From contig NZ_CP020028.1 of assembly GCF_002240415.1 (NCBI RefSeq), positions 4,427,501 to 4,491,500 on the forward strand: DNA of 64,000 bases, given 5' to 3'. Of the stretch, positions 53,271-62,212 are shown in pieces. The notes beneath the pieces were generated by a model. The model had not been told where the DNA came from, did not search any database, and saw only the letters and a program-made list of their open reading frames with translations. Made by a program: the position numbers and the translations under genes. How positions within the stretch are numbered: the first letter of the stretch is position 1; each line of letters starts with the position of its first letter. The stretch comes from Paenibacillus kribbensis (GTDB lineage: Bacteria; Bacillota; Bacilli; Paenibacillales; Paenibacillaceae).

Positions 53271-55109
53271 TTAAGTGCTTTGCTTTTTCAACTGACCCTC
53301 ATATAAATCGCTGTAAAAGCCTTTATGGGCCAGCAATGCATCATGAGAGCCCTGCTCCTCCAGACGACCATCCTTCAAGACCAGAATCCGGTCAGCCTGA
53401 CGAATGGTATTCAGCCGATGCGCGATAACGAAACTTGTGCGACCCTGCATGAGCCGTTCCAGCCCTTCCTGTATTTTCAGCTCGGTAATGGTGTCGATGC
53501 TGCTGGTTGCCTCGTCGAGGACAAGAATTGAAGGGTTGGCCAAAATAGCGCGCGCGATCGCCAGCAGCTGTTTTTGTCCTTGGCTGATGCCGCTGCCGTT
53601 AGCCTCCAACACCTTATCGTATCCGTCCTTCATCCGCATGATAAAGGAATGAGCATTCGCCAGCCTGGATGCCTGCTCAATCTCCTCATCGGTGGCATCC
53701 AGCCTGCCGAAGCGGATATTTTCACGGATGGTTCCCTGAAACAGGAAGGAATCCTGCAGTACAAACGCCATATGGGAGCGCAAGCTTTCACGCTGTATGG
53801 TCGTAATGTCGCGCCCGTCCAGCGTAATCGTTCCCTTGTCGGGAGTGTAGAACCTGGAAAGCAGCTGAATCAGCGTTGTTTTTCCAGCCCCGGTTGGACC
53901 GACCAATGCGATCATTTCACCGGGCTGGGCTTCAAACGAAATGCCTTCCAACGTATCGCTCCCTTCATCATAAGCGAAGGAAACATCGGCAAACCGTACA
54001 GCCCCTTTTACATGCTTCAGAGCTATCGCCCCTTGCTCGTCCTTGGACTCTTCATCCTCGTCCAATATCTCGAATACACGCTCAGCTCCGGCAATGGCAG
54101 ACAACAGCGTGTTCCACTGGTTCGCCAAATCGTTCAGCGGTCTCGTGAACTGGCGGGCATACTCTACGAATACGATAATCGTACCTATGGTAATCGAGCC
54201 GTGAATGGCCAAAATCCCGCCGATCCCCGCTACCATGGCAAAGCTGAGATTATTCAGTCCGTTCATCAGCTTGGGGATAAAGCCGGAAATGGTTTGTGCC
54301 CAGAACCCCGACAGACGAATGCGATCATTCCGCTCACCAAAACCGTGGATAACCCTCTTTTCCTGCGAAAATGCTTTAATAATCTGCTGCCCGGACAACG
54401 TTTCTTCAATATAACCGTTCAGTTCGCCCAGGTTCTGCTGGCGTTCCTTGTATAAAGGCCCGGTACGGCGTGTAATCCAGCGCATCCCGGCCGCCATTAG
54501 CGGCACTACAATAAAGGTCAATAGTGTCATCAAAGGACTTAACCACAGCATAACTGCAAGCGTACCGACCAGCGTCAAGATGCTCGAAAAAATTTGAATA
54601 GCCGAGCTGTTCAGTGTAGAGCTGACACTTTCGATATCATTGGTCAGACGGCTCATGATTTCTCCCTGTTGACGTTTGCCGTAAAAAGGAATCGGCAGCC
54701 TATGCAAATGCGAAAACAGATCAAACCGCATCCGGTAAACGGTCTCTTGGGCGATTTCAATCATCCAGATGTTTTGCAGCCAGGAGGTCAGCGAATTAAG
54801 CAGAAATACAGCCCCTAATCCAATAAGAAAATAAATCCACGTTCTTCCACCCGGACCTTCGAGAAAATCATCCACCGCTACGCCGACCAAATATGGACCT
54901 AGCAGAGCCAGCCCGGAGCTGAGCATGACCATAAACAGCACCAGCATCAGCTTGGCCTTGCGGCGGGCCAGATAAGCCCATATCCGGCCTAACGTGCCGG
55001 ACCAGTTCTTCGCTTTGGCCTTGCTGCGTCCTTCGGCTCCTGCCGGATTACGCAGCACACCGGACGATGGTGTTGGCTGACGGAATGGCTCAATGAGTTT
55101 CTTGAGCAT
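53271..55109 (-). CDS. ABC exporter half-transporter, second subunit
   Basis: The 612-residue protein is a fused membrane-ATPase exporter subunit. Six membrane spans lie in residues ~50-340, and the ATPase has Walker A (ALVGPTGAGKTTLIQ), signature GSGISQGQKQLLAIARA, Walker B SILVLDEATSSID and switch FVIAHRLNTI. The Walker B Glu is present, so this site looks catalytic; the signature is divergent (SQGQ for SGGQ), typical of heterodimeric exporters. The ATG at 55109, six bases after AAGGAGG, overlaps the upstream gene by 20 bases. Probably lipid or multidrug export; substrate unknown. Confidence 0.92.
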   Translation of the reverse strand: MLKKLIEPFRQPTPSSGVLRNPAGAEGRSKAKAKNWSGTLGRIWAYLARRKAKLMLVLFMVMLSSGLALLGPYLVGVAVDDFLEGPGGRTWIYFLIGLGAVFLLNSLTSWLQNIWMIEIAQETVYRMRFDLFSHLHRLPIPFYGKRQQGEIMSRLTNDIESVSSTLNSSAIQIFSSILTLVGTLAVMLWLSPLMTLLTFIVVPLMAAGMRWITRRTGPLYKERQQNLGELNGYIEETLSGQQIIKAFSQEKRVIHGFGERNDRIRLSGFWAQTISGFIPKLMNGLNNLSFAMVAGIGGILAIHGSITIGTIIVFVEYARQFTRPLNDLANQWNTLLSAIAGAERVFEILDEDEESKDEQGAIALKHVKGAVRFADVSFAYDEGSDTLEGISFEAQPGEMIALVGPTGAGKTTLIQLLSRFYTPDKGTITLDGRDITTIQRESLRSHMAFVLQDSFLFQGTIRENIRFGRLDATDEEIEQASRLANAHSFIMRMKDGYDKVLEANGSGISQGQKQLLAIARAILANPSILVLDEATSSIDTITELKIQEGLERLMQGRTSFVIAHRLNTIRQADRILVLKDGRLEEQGSHDALLAHKGFYSDLYEGQLKKQST

Positions 55110-56832
55110 GCGGCTCCTCCTTTCCATATTGTGATTCATAGATGCGGCGATACAGTTCTGAGCTATTCAGCAGATGCTCATGACTCCCGCTCCCGATCAG
55201 ACGACCCTCATCCAGCAGTAAAATCTGATCCGCCGATGCAGTCGAGCTGATCTTCTGCGTAATGAGAAATGTCGTGCAGGACAGGCCATCCAGCGCTTTC
55301 AGCAGGGCTGCCTCTGTCCGCACATCCAGCGCACTCGTGCTATCGTCCAGAATAAGCACCGCCGGATGGCGCACCAGTGCGCGGGCAATGGATAGCCGCT
55401 GCTTCTGACCGCCGGACAGATTGACGCCACGCTGCCCGAGCAAGGTGTCATAGCCTTGTGGCAGGCGTTCAATCGTATCATGAATTTGCGCCATCCGGGC
55501 GGCCTCCTGAATCTGCTCCAGGCTGGCATTCTCCAGCCCCCAAGCGATATTGTCCCGAATCGAGCCGGTGAATAACAGCACCTCCTGCGGTACATAGCCG
55601 ATGGCCTCACGCAGTATGGAAGCGTCCAGCTCATGCGCGTCCTTTCCATCAAAGCGCACATGACCGGCATCTTCCTCATACAGACGTGTAATCAGCTGCA
55701 CAAGCGAGGATTTGCCCGAGCCCGTAGCCCCCATGATCGCTATACGCTCACCCGACCCAGCCTTAAAAGAAATATCCTTCAGTACAGCCAAATCGCTGCC
55801 CGGATAATGAAAGCTCACCCGCTCCAATTCTACCTGCCCTTCAATTCGCGTGTTATTTGTTGGAGTAGACGCTGCCTCTCCATGTTCTTCATGTTGTGTT
55901 TCCAGCACCTCTCGAATCCGTCCCGTAGATGCGGTCGCCCGGGAAAACACGACCACGATACCGGACAAGGCAGACAAGGCCCCAATCGTCCGCAAGGAAT
56001 AATTGACGACTGCGACCACCTGCCCTACACTCGCATCCCCTGTGGAAATTTGCCCTCTTCCGAACCAAAGCACCGCGATAATTCCCACATTCATCGTAAA
56101 CAAAATGAACGGCATCGTCGTTTCCGTCCAGCGTAGAGCAGATACCGTCCCTTTCATCAATTCGCCTCCATAATGGGCAAAACGCTCGATTTCATGCCGC
56201 ATCCGCACAAACACCCGAATCAGCCGAATTCCGGTCAGATTCTCCTGAATCACCCCGTTAACATCATCCAGACGACGCTGAACGTCCTTGAACAAACTGA
56301 CCGTTCGCCGCATCATCACCAGCACAAATACAAACAGCACCGGAGCCATAACCGCCAGCAGCAGGCCGAGCCTGAAATGTACGACCAACGCCATCACAAT
56401 ACTGCCGATGACCACCAGCGGCACCCGTGTCATAAACCGCAGGCTCATAAACACCGTATCCTGTACTTGCGTAACATCCCCCGTCAAACGCGTAATCAGC
56501 GATGAGGTGGCAAAACGCTTGAACACCGGATAGGAAAAGGCCTGGACCTTGCGGTACAGCTTTTCCCGCAGGTCATAGCCAAAGCCCTGACTTGCATGTG
56601 AGGCAAAAAAGGAGCTGGAAATACCTGCCATAAAGGCGACAACTGCACTCCCTACCAACACACCGCCCCAGAACCAGACAATGGACAAATCCTGCTGACG
56701 GATTCCTTCATCAATGATTTTGGAGATCAAATACGGCTGCGATAACTCCACCGTCAGTTCCAGCAGCATCATCACGAGCGCTGCAATGGCCGGAACCCGA
56801 TATTTTTTTAGAAAAGAGAACATCATCCCCAC
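55090..56832 (-). CDS. ABC exporter half-transporter, first subunit
   Basis: A membrane-ATPase subunit of about 580 residues. Six spans lie in residues ~10-310. The ATPase has Walker A (AIMGATGSGKSSLVQ), signature VNLSGGQKQRLSIARA, and Walker B AVLILDDSTSALD, in which the catalytic Glu is replaced by Asp, a degenerate site as in one half of heterodimeric exporters such as BmrC/BmrD. The switch His is also replaced (FLITQKISS). With the second subunit it forms an asymmetric exporter. The start is ambiguous: GTG 56832 (seven bases after GGAGG) or ATG 56826. Confidence 0.92.
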   Translation of the reverse strand: MGMMFSFLKKYRVPAIAALVMMLLELTVELSQPYLISKIIDEGIRQQDLSIVWFWGGVLVGSAVVAFMAGISSSFFASHASQGFGYDLREKLYRKVQAFSYPVFKRFATSSLITRLTGDVTQVQDTVFMSLRFMTRVPLVVIGSIVMALVVHFRLGLLLAVMAPVLFVFVLVMMRRTVSLFKDVQRRLDDVNGVIQENLTGIRLIRVFVRMRHEIERFAHYGGELMKGTVSALRWTETTMPFILFTMNVGIIAVLWFGRGQISTGDASVGQVVAVVNYSLRTIGALSALSGIVVVFSRATASTGRIREVLETQHEEHGEAASTPTNNTRIEGQVELERVSFHYPGSDLAVLKDISFKAGSGERIAIMGATGSGKSSLVQLITRLYEEDAGHVRFDGKDAHELDASILREAIGYVPQEVLLFTGSIRDNIAWGLENASLEQIQEAARMAQIHDTIERLPQGYDTLLGQRGVNLSGGQKQRLSIARALVRHPAVLILDDSTSALDVRTEAALLKALDGLSCTTFLITQKISSTASADQILLLDEGRLIGSGSHEHLLNSSELYRRIYESQYGKEEPHAQETH

Positions 56833-57067
56833 AAGCATTCCTCCAATTGCCAGACAGCCGTCCTTCCAGATCAGCATCCAATCATCATATAAATCGAACC
56901 TGCCGTAAAACTATCTATGCGCACTTTATACAGCACTGTATTGTATTATACCCCTCTGAACGACTTCGTTTAACCAGTAAGTTGGAGACTTCGGTTGCAG
57001 CCCTAAAAGATATGTAAAAAACAGCAGAACGAATAAACCTTCATTGGCGTGGAGGTTTATATAAAAG

Positions 57068-57111
57068 AAAGCGTTCCAGTCACGGTCACACTTACCGTAC
57101 AGGAACGCTTT
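57068..57111 (-). terminator. Terminator of the nif operon
   Basis: AAAGCGTTCC/GGAACGCTTT with a nested ACGGT/ACCGT stem is followed by T-rich sequence on both strands. It lies six bases after the nifV stop and marks the end of the nif operon. Confidence 0.85.
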
Positions 57112-57116
57112 TTTGG

Positions 57117-58253
57117 TTATTTTGACAGCTCTGCCGGATAATGCTGCAGCCAGTGCTTTAAGTCCGTGCTGCGGATGACCCGCTTGGGGTCTTCACCGAC
57201 CAGGCGAAGCCGCTCCAGCAGGAATTTGATCTCATCGGGGCCTGCCTTGATCCCCTCCTGCTCCAGCATATATTGAACTGCACTTCTGCCCGAATGCTTG
57301 CCGAGCACGAATGAATGGTCAGTGCCCAGTTCGGTCGGATCGAGGGCCTGATAGGCGGCGCGCTCCTTCAGCAGACCATTGATATGTATGCCGGATTCAT
57401 GGACGAATACCATGTCTCCCACAATTGGCTTGCCTTCGGGAATGATTCGGTTGGAGGCTTTGGACACCAGTGCAGCCAGCGGGTTCAGCAGTTCGGGACG
57501 GACGCTACAGGTTCCTTGATACAAGTCTTTCCACGACATCACGACCTCCTCCAGCGCCGTATTGCCTGCCCTTTCCCCAAGACCCGAAACGGTGGTGCTG
57601 GCCCAGACAGCTCCCGCCTGCAAAGCTGCCAGAGTATTGGCAAGCGCCAGACCATAATCATTATGGCAGTGGATCTCAAGCTCCACATCCTGCGGCACGC
57701 GCGCTACAAGCCTGTTTATACGGGCAGCTATGGCAGCGGGATGGTGAACAGACAGCGTATCAGCATATCTGAACCGCCGAACGCCATCCCTATAGAGCTG
57801 ATTCGTCAGCTGCTCCAGGAACAGGCCATCTGCCCTTGAAGCATCCTCAAAGCCTACGGAGACAGTCAATCCTTTACACAAACCGTAATCGACAGACCTG
57901 CGGATCAGCTCCGTCACCTGTGCAGAAGTCATACCCAGCTTGGCCTTTATCTGTACCGTCGATACGGGAACCGAAATATGGGCCCAGCCGACACCCGTCG
58001 ATTCCGCTGCATCAATATCCGAGAACACTGCGCGATTCCAGGTCATTAGCTTCATCTGAAGTCCGAGAGCAGCAATCCTGGCAATAGACCTGCACTCTGC
58101 CTTCCCCATTGCCGGAATTCCGATCTCAGCCTGCTCCACCCCTGCCAGATCCAGCATAACCGCGATTTCAGTCTTCTCCTCGGCCGAAAAGGCAACCCCC
58201 GGAGCCTGTTCTCCGTCACGAAGCGTTGTATCACAAACGCGCAACCGACTCAT
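57117..58253 (-). CDS. nifV: Homocitrate synthase NifV
   Basis: The 378-residue enzyme condenses 2-oxoglutarate and acetyl-CoA to homocitrate, the organic ligand of the iron-molybdenum cofactor. The HMG-CoA lyase-like barrel motif VCDTTLRDGEQAPGVAF is at residues 5-21, LEIHCHNDYGLALANTLAAL carries metal-binding His residues, and GLGERAGNTALEEVVM and FVLGKHSGRSAVQ are C-terminal family blocks. It is last in the nif cluster. The ATG at 58253, six bases after AGGAGGGG, overlaps the hesA stop by 23 bases; the longest frame starts at 58274. Confidence 0.95.
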   Translation of the reverse strand: MSRLRVCDTTLRDGEQAPGVAFSAEEKTEIAVMLDLAGVEQAEIGIPAMGKAECRSIARIAALGLQMKLMTWNRAVFSDIDAAESTGVGWAHISVPVSTVQIKAKLGMTSAQVTELIRRSVDYGLCKGLTVSVGFEDASRADGLFLEQLTNQLYRDGVRRFRYADTLSVHHPAAIAARINRLVARVPQDVELEIHCHNDYGLALANTLAALQAGAVWASTTVSGLGERAGNTALEEVVMSWKDLYQGTCSVRPELLNPLAALVSKASNRIIPEGKPIVGDMVFVHESGIHINGLLKERAAYQALDPTELGTDHSFVLGKHSGRSAVQYMLEQEGIKAGPDEIKFLLERLRLVGEDPKRVIRSTDLKHWLQHYPAELSK

Positions 58254-58995
58254 CTGTATCCCCTCCTGTTCCACAGCACGGACAACGCGGATTGCGCTTG
58301 ACCGCTATGCTGTAGCTGCTCATATCCAGCACATTCATACGGTACATGCGGTCAGTGAACAGATTACCCGCAGCTGTAATCCATTTGACCGCTTCCAGTG
58401 CGGCCATGCAGCCAATCAAGCCGGAGGTGGCTCCCAGAACAGGAAATCCCAGAGGCTCCCAAGGCTGTCCTCCTTCCGGGTAGAGACATTCCAGGCATGC
58501 CGTCCTGCCGGGAACAATGGTCATCAACGATACTTCATAGCCGTACATGGCGGCTTCTATCATCGGTCTGTCATAGCGAACACATAGCCTGTTCAGCGTA
58601 TATCTTTCCGGAAAGTCATAGCGTGCATCAATCACGAGATCTGCCGCTTCCACCCATGGTCCGGAGGATTCTTCCGTAATTCTGTGGGCGTGGCCCTCAA
58701 GCTCGGTCTCCGGATTGATACGATGCAAATGCTGCAATGCTGTCTCCATCCGCTCCTCACCGATTCGTCCGCTGTCCATCAGCACCTGTCGGTTCATATC
58801 AGGCAGATGAATTACGCCCTCATGGGCCAATATCAGCTTGCCCACTCCGGCAGCGGCCAGGTACATGGCCGCTGTCCCTCCCAAGCCTCCGATGCCTGCG
58901 ACCATGACAGTGGCCTGCTTGAGTCTGTTCTGACCTTCCATGCCCAGCAGCTTCAGCTGGCGTTCGTATCTGCTGTCCTCCAGCAGCTGTACCAT
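58231..58995 (-). CDS. hesA: HesA/ThiF-family adenylyltransferase-like protein
   Basis: The 254-residue E1-like protein has the nucleotide-binding motif VMVAGIGGLGGTAAMYLAAAGVG (residues ~31-53), the Arg finger region MNRQVLMDSGRIGEER, and zinc-binding Cys pairs CLEC and CPCC (residues ~170 and ~242). In Paenibacillus nif clusters hesA sits between nifX and nifV as here, and is thought to aid cofactor or metal supply. It has ribosome site AGGGGGTGG before ATG 58995 and lies 92 bases after nifX. Confidence 0.93.
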   Translation of the reverse strand: MVQLLEDSRYERQLKLLGMEGQNRLKQATVMVAGIGGLGGTAAMYLAAAGVGKLILAHEGVIHLPDMNRQVLMDSGRIGEERMETALQHLHRINPETELEGHAHRITEESSGPWVEAADLVIDARYDFPERYTLNRLCVRYDRPMIEAAMYGYEVSLMTIVPGRTACLECLYPEGGQPWEPLGFPVLGATSGLIGCMAALEAVKWITAAGNLFTDRMYRMNVLDMSSYSIAVKRNPRCPCCGTGGDTDESVARL

Positions 58996-59087
58996 TCGTC
59001 CACCCCCTCCATGTACGACTCCCGCCTTTTTGATATTTGTTGCACATGCTTTACACCCCTATATCACTGTTCTTCCTTACAGCATGC

Positions 59088-59477
59088 TCATGCTTCGGTT
59101 TTGCTGCTGCCTTCCTCAGCATGCAGGATTTTGGCAAGCCACATGGGCGGATTGCGTGCCAGCATATGCTGGAGACGCTGGACCTGCTCCTCAATGGAGC
59201 TGCCATAGGCTACCTTCACAGGCATAATGGTCCGCTTGGTAACCTGTGCGGCAGCCGAAGCGCCGATCTGTACCAGGAAGATCAGGGCACAGTCCTCGAT
59301 CAGGCCAATTCGGCTGGCAATCTTGCCCGCTTCGTGCTCATCGCTCCCTGGGGCTATCCGCCGATGCTCCAGGAACTGAACACCTGAGAGCCGGATTTCG
59401 AACACAGTGAACATGGGACTCTGCCCAAAATGAGCATTCACAAGTACCCCGTCTTCCGTCGCAAATGCAACCTTCAT
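59088..59477 (-). CDS. nifX: NifX, FeMo-cofactor precursor carrier
   Basis: The 129-residue protein starts MKVAFATEDGVLVNAHFGQSPMF, the NifX/NifB-C-terminal/NafY fold signature with a cofactor-binding His, and ends with VKVAYGSSIEEQVQRLQHML. It carries NifB-co or the VK-cluster between NifB, NifEN and the apoenzyme. The ATG at 59477 overlaps the nifN stop as ATGA, following GAGGGGGAAGGGAGG; the longer frame to 59528 is not used. Confidence 0.93.
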   Translation of the reverse strand: MKVAFATEDGVLVNAHFGQSPMFTVFEIRLSGVQFLEHRRIAPGSDEHEAGKIASRIGLIEDCALIFLVQIGASAAAQVTKRTIMPVKVAYGSSIEEQVQRLQHMLARNPPMWLAKILHAEEGSSKTEA

Positions 59478-60781
59478 CCTCCCTTCCCCCTCTCGGCAAG
59501 CAATACATTGCCCACCTTGTTCACCCACTCCATGCTCCCTCGGTATCCGACGCTTACGGATGTGTGCGCACCCAGTTCGTCATACACCGGCAAGCCTGCC
59601 GATACGAAGGAGGCACCGGCCCGTGCCGCTCCCTTTCTTCCATGCGAATTGCTGATCCATAAATCCACGCCCTGCGCGCTCTCCTCTGCATCATCCAGAT
59701 CACCGATCCAGACTTCCCGTTCTGTCTTTTGCAGCGCGGGCGTGCTGCAGGGTGCAATGAGCCGCTTCAGTTCCACTCCCATCTCCTCTAGCCAGGCTGC
59801 GGTCGACAACATATGATCCGGTTCAAGCGCCACTACAGCCGAAGCGCCGGAAAAATAGAAATGGGCATCCAGCATGCTGTCCAACAGATTTTCACGCTGC
59901 CAGCGAAAGCGGACGGGAGCCGGCTCGCGACTGATCTTCTGCAGAAAATGTATGAACGCATCGCTCGCAGCCAAACCAGACAGACCAGCGAACAAGTGGT
60001 AGGGAATGCCTGCGGCATGAGCCAGTCTGCGCGCCGGACGCTCCATGCTCGCGCCAATGGCAATGGTGCAGGAAGACTCCAGCATCTGGCAGGCTGAATC
60101 CAGCGGAGTTCCCCCTCTTGTTAAAGGGGAAAAGCCTGTCAGCAGGTGACCGGACAAGGAAGTGGAAATATCGGGGAGCGTAATCACCTCCAGGCCGAAG
60201 GAGGCGATCATATCCTTGATTTCCATGACGTCTCCGGCTGTCAGATAAGAAGCCGGCAGCAGATTGACCTGCGTCCGGCGCTGTTTTTTGGGGGACTTGC
60301 CTCCGGCCGACACGAGTATGGCATCCATTAGCGACTCTACTGTGCTGCTGTAGCCCGTCTCCAGGGAACCTTGAAAATCAGGCAGCGATACAGAAAACAG
60401 CAGATTGTCCTTTAATGCCCGTTCTCGCTTGAACGCCTTTACCCTGGATTGAAAATCAACGCCTGCCACCTCGGTGAGGGCCGTACTGATAACGCCGATG
60501 ACATCAGGATGGTGCTTGGACCAGATATGATCCAGGGCCTCCTCCAGATTCCGGTCTGCGTCAAATATAACGTCCATCTCTTGCAGCGCAGAGGTCTGAA
60601 CGGCGATCGGCTCTCGAAAATGGCGGGTCAGCAACGCCTTGGAAAAGGCCGAGCAGCCCTGAGCTCCGTGCAGCAAAGGCATGGAGCGATATATCCCCTG
60701 CAGAGCCAGCACGCCGCCCAAAGGCTGTCCTACCTTGAGCGGGTTGACACTGACAGGCTTCGTGGCGGATTTAATCGGCAA
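59474..60781 (-). CDS. nifN: NifN, beta subunit of the FeMo-cofactor scaffold
   Basis: The 435-residue protein pairs with NifE to mature the cofactor. It has VNPLKVGQPLGGVLALQGI, LLHGAQGCSAFSKALLTRHF (the cluster-ligating Cys of NifN) and VIGVISTALTEVAGVD, where NifK has Cys residues; loss of these P-cluster ligands is normal in NifN. It starts at a TTG (60781) that overlaps the nifE stop by eleven bases, with GGAGGAGG upstream, and its stop overlaps nifX. Confidence 0.95.
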   Translation of the reverse strand: MPIKSATKPVSVNPLKVGQPLGGVLALQGIYRSMPLLHGAQGCSAFSKALLTRHFREPIAVQTSALQEMDVIFDADRNLEEALDHIWSKHHPDVIGVISTALTEVAGVDFQSRVKAFKRERALKDNLLFSVSLPDFQGSLETGYSSTVESLMDAILVSAGGKSPKKQRRTQVNLLPASYLTAGDVMEIKDMIASFGLEVITLPDISTSLSGHLLTGFSPLTRGGTPLDSACQMLESSCTIAIGASMERPARRLAHAAGIPYHLFAGLSGLAASDAFIHFLQKISREPAPVRFRWQRENLLDSMLDAHFYFSGASAVVALEPDHMLSTAAWLEEMGVELKRLIAPCSTPALQKTEREVWIGDLDDAEESAQGVDLWISNSHGRKGAARAGASFVSAGLPVYDELGAHTSVSVGYRGSMEWVNKVGNVLLAERGKGG

Positions 60782-62132
60782 ATTCCGTCTCCTCCTCCCA
60801 TGGAGCCAATTTGGCGGTCAGCTCCCATACCGGATGCTGCAGCGTATGCACAAGCTGTTTGGCCAGGGACAGCAGCCCGTCATAGCCCGCATAGGCCTTG
60901 TGCCGCTCCTGATTGATGTCCACAAAAGGAATCTGCTCCTTAAGCGCCATATACATGTTACGCCCCCCGGCAATGACCATGTCTGCTTTGCGGCTCCGTA
61001 CGGTCTTGAGAATCTGCCGGGCGCCGCCTTCCGGGATGTATTCCGCATCATCCCCGATCCGGGCAGCAATCCGGGATACATCCTCGGCAGTGCTCTTGTT
61101 CGTGCCTACACCCACCACCTTAATGCCCAGCTCCTGCAAAGCCGTAATGACAGACCAGCTCTTCACACCTCCGGTATAGAGCACTGCCCGTTTTCCTTTC
61201 AGCTGCTTGCGGTAAGGCTCCAGCTCCAGTGAAAGCCTCATTTCCTCCCGTGCGGCCAGCTTATCCACCCGTCGCTCCACATCTCGATCTCCGGTCAGAT
61301 AAGCCATCTGCCGCAAGGAATAACTCGTTTCCTTTGCCCCGTAAAATGAACCTTCAAAATAAGGAATACCGTATTTGCGCTCCATTTGGACTGCCAGGCC
61401 CAGCAAAGCCCGGCTGCATACGACCATATTGGCCTTGGCACGGTGCGCCCAGCCTATCTCGCGGAACCGGCCGTCCCCGGTAATTCGGGACAGGATACTC
61501 ATTCCCGTCTGCTGCATCAGCCGCTCGATATACCACATCTCACCCGCAATATTGTATTCCCCGATGAGATTGACATCATGGGAGGTTGTCTGTTCCGGCT
61601 CGGTGGTGCCGATAATATGCTGGAACAGCACATCTCCGGCCAGCCGGGTCCCGAGATTCTTGCTGCCCACAAACCCCGGACTGTTCACCGGAATGATCGG
61701 CGTTCCCAGCCGCTCGGATTCAGCCTTGCAGACCCCCTCGATATCTTCACCAGTGAGAGCTGTGACACAAGTTGTATAGACGAACACAGCCGGAGGTGCA
61801 AAACGGCTGACAATGTAGTGAATCGATTCATGCAGCTTCTGTTCACCGCCAAAAATGATGTCCTGTTCTCCAAGATCAGTAGTGAAGCCGTACGCCGACA
61901 ACTCCGGACCGCTAGACAGGCTGCCTCTGCTCTCCCAGCTGTTGCCGAGACACGCCATCGGCCCGTGCACCAGATGAGCCGCATCTGCAATGGGAATCAG
62001 TGTAATCTGGGCCCCGTCAAAAGAGCAGCCACCCGAAGCCTCCCCCGGCACAGGCCGGGGACAGGGCGTGCTTTTGGGAATTTTGTTGCCGCAGGATATT
62101 TCCAGCCTTCCGCTAGGCACAGCCGCCTCCAT
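60771..62132 (-). CDS. nifE: NifE, alpha subunit of the FeMo-cofactor scaffold
   Basis: The 453-residue protein contains the cluster-binding Cys motifs SGGCSFDGAQ (residue ~36), HGPMACLGNSWESRG (~61) and FVYTTCVTALTGEDIEG (~122). With NifN it forms the tetramer where NifB-co is turned into the Mo- and homocitrate-containing cofactor. AVLYTGGVKSWSVITALQELG is the C-terminal nitrogenase-fold segment. The ATG 62132 follows AAGGGGGTTGTACGG. It is separated from nifK by 80 bases, the largest gap in the nifDKENX block. Confidence 0.96.
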   Translation of the reverse strand: MEAAVPSGRLEISCGNKIPKSTPCPRPVPGEASGGCSFDGAQITLIPIADAAHLVHGPMACLGNSWESRGSLSSGPELSAYGFTTDLGEQDIIFGGEQKLHESIHYIVSRFAPPAVFVYTTCVTALTGEDIEGVCKAESERLGTPIIPVNSPGFVGSKNLGTRLAGDVLFQHIIGTTEPEQTTSHDVNLIGEYNIAGEMWYIERLMQQTGMSILSRITGDGRFREIGWAHRAKANMVVCSRALLGLAVQMERKYGIPYFEGSFYGAKETSYSLRQMAYLTGDRDVERRVDKLAAREEMRLSLELEPYRKQLKGKRAVLYTGGVKSWSVITALQELGIKVVGVGTNKSTAEDVSRIAARIGDDAEYIPEGGARQILKTVRSRKADMVIAGGRNMYMALKEQIPFVDINQERHKAYAGYDGLLSLAKQLVHTLQHPVWELTAKLAPWEEETEFAD

Positions 62133-62212
62133 CCGTACAACCCCCTTATTTCAGATAGAATCCATTGAAATCACAAGCCAAGCTGCCAACATGCATGTAC
62201 GCGTTACAGCAA

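Noticed and set aside
53574..54455. 293-codon plus-strand frame opposite the ABC exporter gene
   Set aside because: It is antisense to a clear ABC ATPase and has no family pattern or ribosome site.
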